This document shows, one piece after another, positions 15,147 through 16,733 of a DNA stretch of 16,733 nucleotides. The notes below the pieces were generated by a model. That model worked only from the letters and a program-made list of their open reading frames with translations. It searched no databases and was not told where the DNA came from. The DNA lies in NCBI GenBank assembly GCA_964370065.1, contig CAYJGK010000031.1, forward strand, positions 1 through 16,733. The letters run 5' to 3'. Origin of the DNA: CAMQRS01 sp964370065. GTDB taxonomy: Bacteria > Bacillota_I > Bacilli_A > Erysipelotrichales > Erysipelotrichaceae. Made by a program: the position numbers and the translations under genes. Numbering within the stretch: position 1 is the stretch's first letter; every line of letters begins with the position of its first letter.

Positions 15147-15596
15147 TTACAAATGTAAATCAAGTGTTGCAAATGTTTTCAATTCTGAAAACCCATATTT
15201 TTTATACATAATTTCCCCTTGTTTAGTGGCCCACAACCAAACATAATCAATATTGTTTTGCTTCACTTCTTCAATGAGTAAATCCATCAATTTGCGACTC
15301 ACCCCAAGTTTACGATAAGTGGGTTTGGTATACACATTAGTAATGTAAGCTCGCAATCCTTGTGGATTGCCAAAAGAAGGGGGATACTTTTGTATTAAAA
15401 GTGCACTGGTTGCTATAATTTCATCTTGGTGCTGTGCAACCACTACCACTAAACCATCCCTCATCGCTTCTTCAAAATAATGATGAAGCGTTTGTACAAT
15501 ATCCACCCCTTCAAACGTGTTCTCTTCTTGTAGTAACGCTATTCTCAATGCTACTAAGGCAGGGATATCTTGTTTTAAAGCTTTTCGATAAATCAT
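15147..15596 (-). CDS. GNAT-family N-acetyltransferase
   Basis: A 149-residue single-domain acetyltransferase using acetyl-CoA; the acceptor substrate is unknown. The start MIYRKALKQDIPALVALR is the typical GNAT strand-helix opening. Motif A is YITNVYTKPTYRKLGVSRKLMDLLIEEV (about 85-112), with RKLGVS at the pyrophosphate-binding turn. Motif B includes WLWATKQGEIMYKKYGF, where the tyrosine is the usual general-acid position. AGAGGTG precedes the ATG and lies just after the stop of a decayed GNAT gene upstream, so this gene was probably part of an older operon with it. No convincing promoter or terminator was found. It belongs to a different GNAT subgroup from the pseudogene. Confidence 0.88.
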   Translation of the reverse strand: MIYRKALKQDIPALVALRIALLQEENTFEGVDIVQTLHHYFEEAMRDGLVVVVAQHQDEIIATSALLIQKYPPSFGNPQGLRAYITNVYTKPTYRKLGVSRKLMDLLIEEVKQNNIDYVWLWATKQGEIMYKKYGFSELKTFATLDLHL

Positions 15597-15607
15597 AATT
15601 CACCTCT

Positions 15608-16018
15608 CTAATTTTTAAATTTAATAATCCATCTCGTTAAGGTACGCCCCATAAAGTGTTTCATTTATGTGCTATATTCTTCTTTGTATAGCTCTCCCCC
15701 ATATACTAACATTTCGTGTACAACTCTTCTTCAATAGTTAATAGGTTTATTTTCTGAAAGCCATTACGAGGATTAAATTGTTTGTGCTTAGTTCACTCTT
15801 GTGCATTACTGGCTAGTGTATCTTCTGGTTCAACATTTAATAGTAATCTTTTATCTGGATGTAATTGAACAAGATGATACAACACTTTGCATCCAAATCC
15901 ATAAATAAGTAAGAAACCAAAAAGGAGCTCTCTCTTCTTTTGGCAAAGCACTCTCATACAGTTGCTTCATCCATTTACGATTTTCTTTATTTTCCTGATG
16001 ATCAGTAACTAATTTCAT
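15608..16018 (-). pseudogene. Decayed GNAT acetyltransferase gene with deletion, frameshifts and stops
   Basis: The first 37 codons read well: ATG at 16018, then NRKWMKQLYESALPKEER and APFWFLT, a GNAT N-terminus of the type with a PKEER motif. The frame then shifts and runs to a stop at 15851-15853. In the next frame the acetyl-CoA-binding half appears at once: YGFGCKVLYHLVQLHPDKR, LLLNVEPED, ASNAQE, a TGA stop (15793-15795), and KHKQFNPRNGFQ. A second shift leads to EMLVYGGELYKEEYST, TAA (15665-15667), then MKHFMGRT to a final TAG at 15608. The central strands normally found between FWFL and the glycine turn are absent, so a deletion occurred near 15910. It is 22 bases after the TfoX-like gene. 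Confidence 0.8.
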
Positions 16019-16040
16019 ATTCCACCACTTTCATTAGGAT

Positions 16041-16358
16041 TTACTTTTTCTTACGCGGTTTAGGGAGCGGAGTGATTTTCTCTAACACGATCACTACCTC
16101 TTGTACTAAGTCTCGATCTTCTATATCTAAAAGGTAATGTTCTTTTGCGCCTTTATAAGGAATTCCTTTTTCACTTTGTGATAAAAGAATGGCAGTTTCT
16201 TCCTTTATTTTCACAAATACACTATTATCACAAACTAATAAAATGGGTTTGTCATTTACATACACCACATATTCACCAAACATTTTACGATACCGTATCA
16301 TTCCCATACCAGCTAATTGTTCACACACGAATTGTATATAATCGATACTACTTGCCAA
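16041..16358 (-). CDS. TfoX/Sxy N-terminal domain protein (TTG start)
   Basis: Small cytosolic protein of 105 residues matching the TfoX N-terminal domain: ASSIDYIQFVCEQL, then RYRKMFGEYVVYV with the typical MFG turn, then VCDNSVFVKI. It ends in a basic tail (PLPKPRKKK). In gammaproteobacteria the full-length family includes competence activators. Short N-domain-only proteins are widespread in Firmicutes without a known function, so no competence role should be assumed. The start is TTG, four bases after a strong AAGGAGG; no ATG in frame lies near it. An 8-bp stem-loop ends exactly against that ribosome site. The decayed GNAT gene follows 22 bases downstream, and the intact GNAT gene after it. 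Confidence 0.85.
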   Translation of the reverse strand: MASSIDYIQFVCEQLAGMGMIRYRKMFGEYVVYVNDKPILLVCDNSVFVKIKEETAILLSQSEKGIPYKGAKEHYLLDIEDRDLVQEVVIVLEKITPLPKPRKKK

Positions 16359-16369
16359 ATTACCTCCTT

Positions 16370-16389
16370 AACAACATTCTTATGTTGTT
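16370..16389 (-). promoter_or_regulatory. Stem-loop abutting the ribosome binding site of the TfoX-like gene
   Basis: AACAACAT and ATGTTGTT form a perfect 8-bp stem with a four-base loop in the leader RNA. The Shine-Dalgarno sequence AAGGAGG (16363-16369) starts immediately after it. No U-run follows, so it is not a terminator. It may affect translation or RNA stability. Confidence 0.5.
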
Positions 16390-16440
16390 TACACAATCTA
16401 TATAATGTAATCTAACTTGAATGAAAGAGAGGGTTGTTTT

Positions 16441-16545
16441 CTACTTTAATACATACTCTTCTTCTGTATAGCTAGAAAACTACTTACAAAAGTTAACGAG
16501 TTTCTTTTTTTGAAAACCTAGTCAGTATCAATGTTTTTCTTGTAT
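16441..16545 (-). pseudogene. Eroded remnant resembling a GNAT C-terminus
   Basis: On the minus strand GFQKKKLVNFCK, a TAG, then FSSYTEEEYVLK and TAG parallels GFQKINLL and ELYKEEY of the better-preserved GNAT pseudogene. DNA similarity is visible by eye: GTATAGCT with flanking TTCTTC, and GTTAA followed by a T-rich run and GAAA, occur in the same order at 15675-15770 and here. About 22 bases between the two blocks are missing in this copy. It is probably the tail of a related, older duplicate. The rest of the gene is not recognisable. The stretch from 16546 to 16640 holds nothing else I can identify. Confidence 0.4.
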
Positions 16546-16640
16546 TTATACACTATCGAGTGATTAAGGCATTACACACGAACCTTCTAATTCATATTGA
16601 TTGTACCCCAATTATATCGTACTTAGGTTGAAATGAATAC

Positions 16641-16670
16641 AAAAAAACCATCCGTACTTGACTGATGGTT
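16641..16670 (-). terminator. Intrinsic terminator downstream of tRNA-Arg
   Basis: On the minus strand AACCATC pairs with GATGGTT across an 11-base loop and is followed by a run of Ts. It lies 11 bases after the tRNA 3' end. Confidence 0.8.
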
Positions 16671-16680
16671 AATTTTATAA

Positions 16681-16733
16681 TGGCGTCCACGAAGGGATTC
16701 GAACCCCTGACCGCACGCTTAGAAGGCGTGTGC
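16681..16733 (-). tRNA. tRNA-Arg(UCU), 5' part cut by window edge
   Basis: Only the 3' 53 bases are present. The anticodon stem CACGC/GCGTG encloses the loop CTTCTAA, giving anticodon TCT (reads AGA). The T arm AGGGG-TTCGAAT-CCCTT, the 3' acceptor strand CGTGGAC, discriminator G and an encoded CCA follow. The D arm and 5' acceptor strand are outside the window. Confidence 0.93.

Noticed and set aside
15146..15159. Palindrome TTTACA-AA-TGTAAA at the end of the GNAT gene as a terminator
   Set aside because: The loop is only two bases, the stem is all A/T-rich and no clean U-run follows, so chance in AT-rich DNA is more likely.
16401..16406. Plus-strand TATAAT near 16401 as a promoter
   Set aside because: No -35 at correct spacing and no plus-strand gene downstream; the region reads better as the leader of the minus-strand TfoX-like gene.

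Overview
The window is AT-rich, gene-dense bacterial chromosome from a low-GC Gram-positive bacterium. Evidence for this includes strong AAGGAGG/GAGG ribosome binding sites, SigA-type promoters often with an extended -10 (TGnTATAAT), short U-tailed terminators and a trigger factor-Lon-YsxC cluster. The gene order DUF3196-like protein, tig, lon matches what I recall from mycoplasmas. Together with the rest, this points to an Erysipelotrichia-like or Mollicutes-related Firmicute using the standard genetic code. That placement is inference, not proof.

Layout. At the left edge on the minus strand is an rRNA uracil-C5 methyltransferase (RlmD/RlmCD type) cut by the window end, then htpG (Hsp90) on its own promoter. 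That promoter, TTGACA-N17-TAAAAT, is flanked by two degenerate CIRCE (HrcA) operators. Next come a coupled pair (Cof-type HAD phosphatase and an unrecognised 165-residue protein), and then a coupled citrate synthase-isocitrate dehydrogenase operon. A compact aconitase is transcribed divergently from that operon. The two divergent promoters are mirror images sharing a 14-bp inverted repeat, so the three enzymes that convert oxaloacetate and acetyl-CoA to 2-oxoglutarate probably respond to one signal. No other TCA genes are present, which suggests a biosynthetic (glutamate-forming) branch.

A membrane-anchored VanY-like D,D-carboxypeptidase follows on the plus strand. It converges on the minus-strand proteostasis operon DUF3196-like - trigger factor - Lon - YsxC, and the two transcription units share one bidirectional terminator. 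lon contains a 100-N assembly gap that hides the region expected to hold the proteolytic serine. The placeholder is too short and puts the two halves in different frames.

The right end is a decayed patch beside a partial tRNA-Arg(UCU). It holds an intact GNAT acetyltransferase, the wreck of another GNAT gene (internal deletion, frameshifts, stops), a small TfoX N-domain protein with a TTG start, and a shorter, more eroded remnant resembling the same GNAT C-terminus.

I saw no CRISPR array, insertion sequence, phage module or defence system. The most interesting signals are regulatory: the htpG operators, the mirrored citrate-gene promoters and the hairpins in operon leaders.
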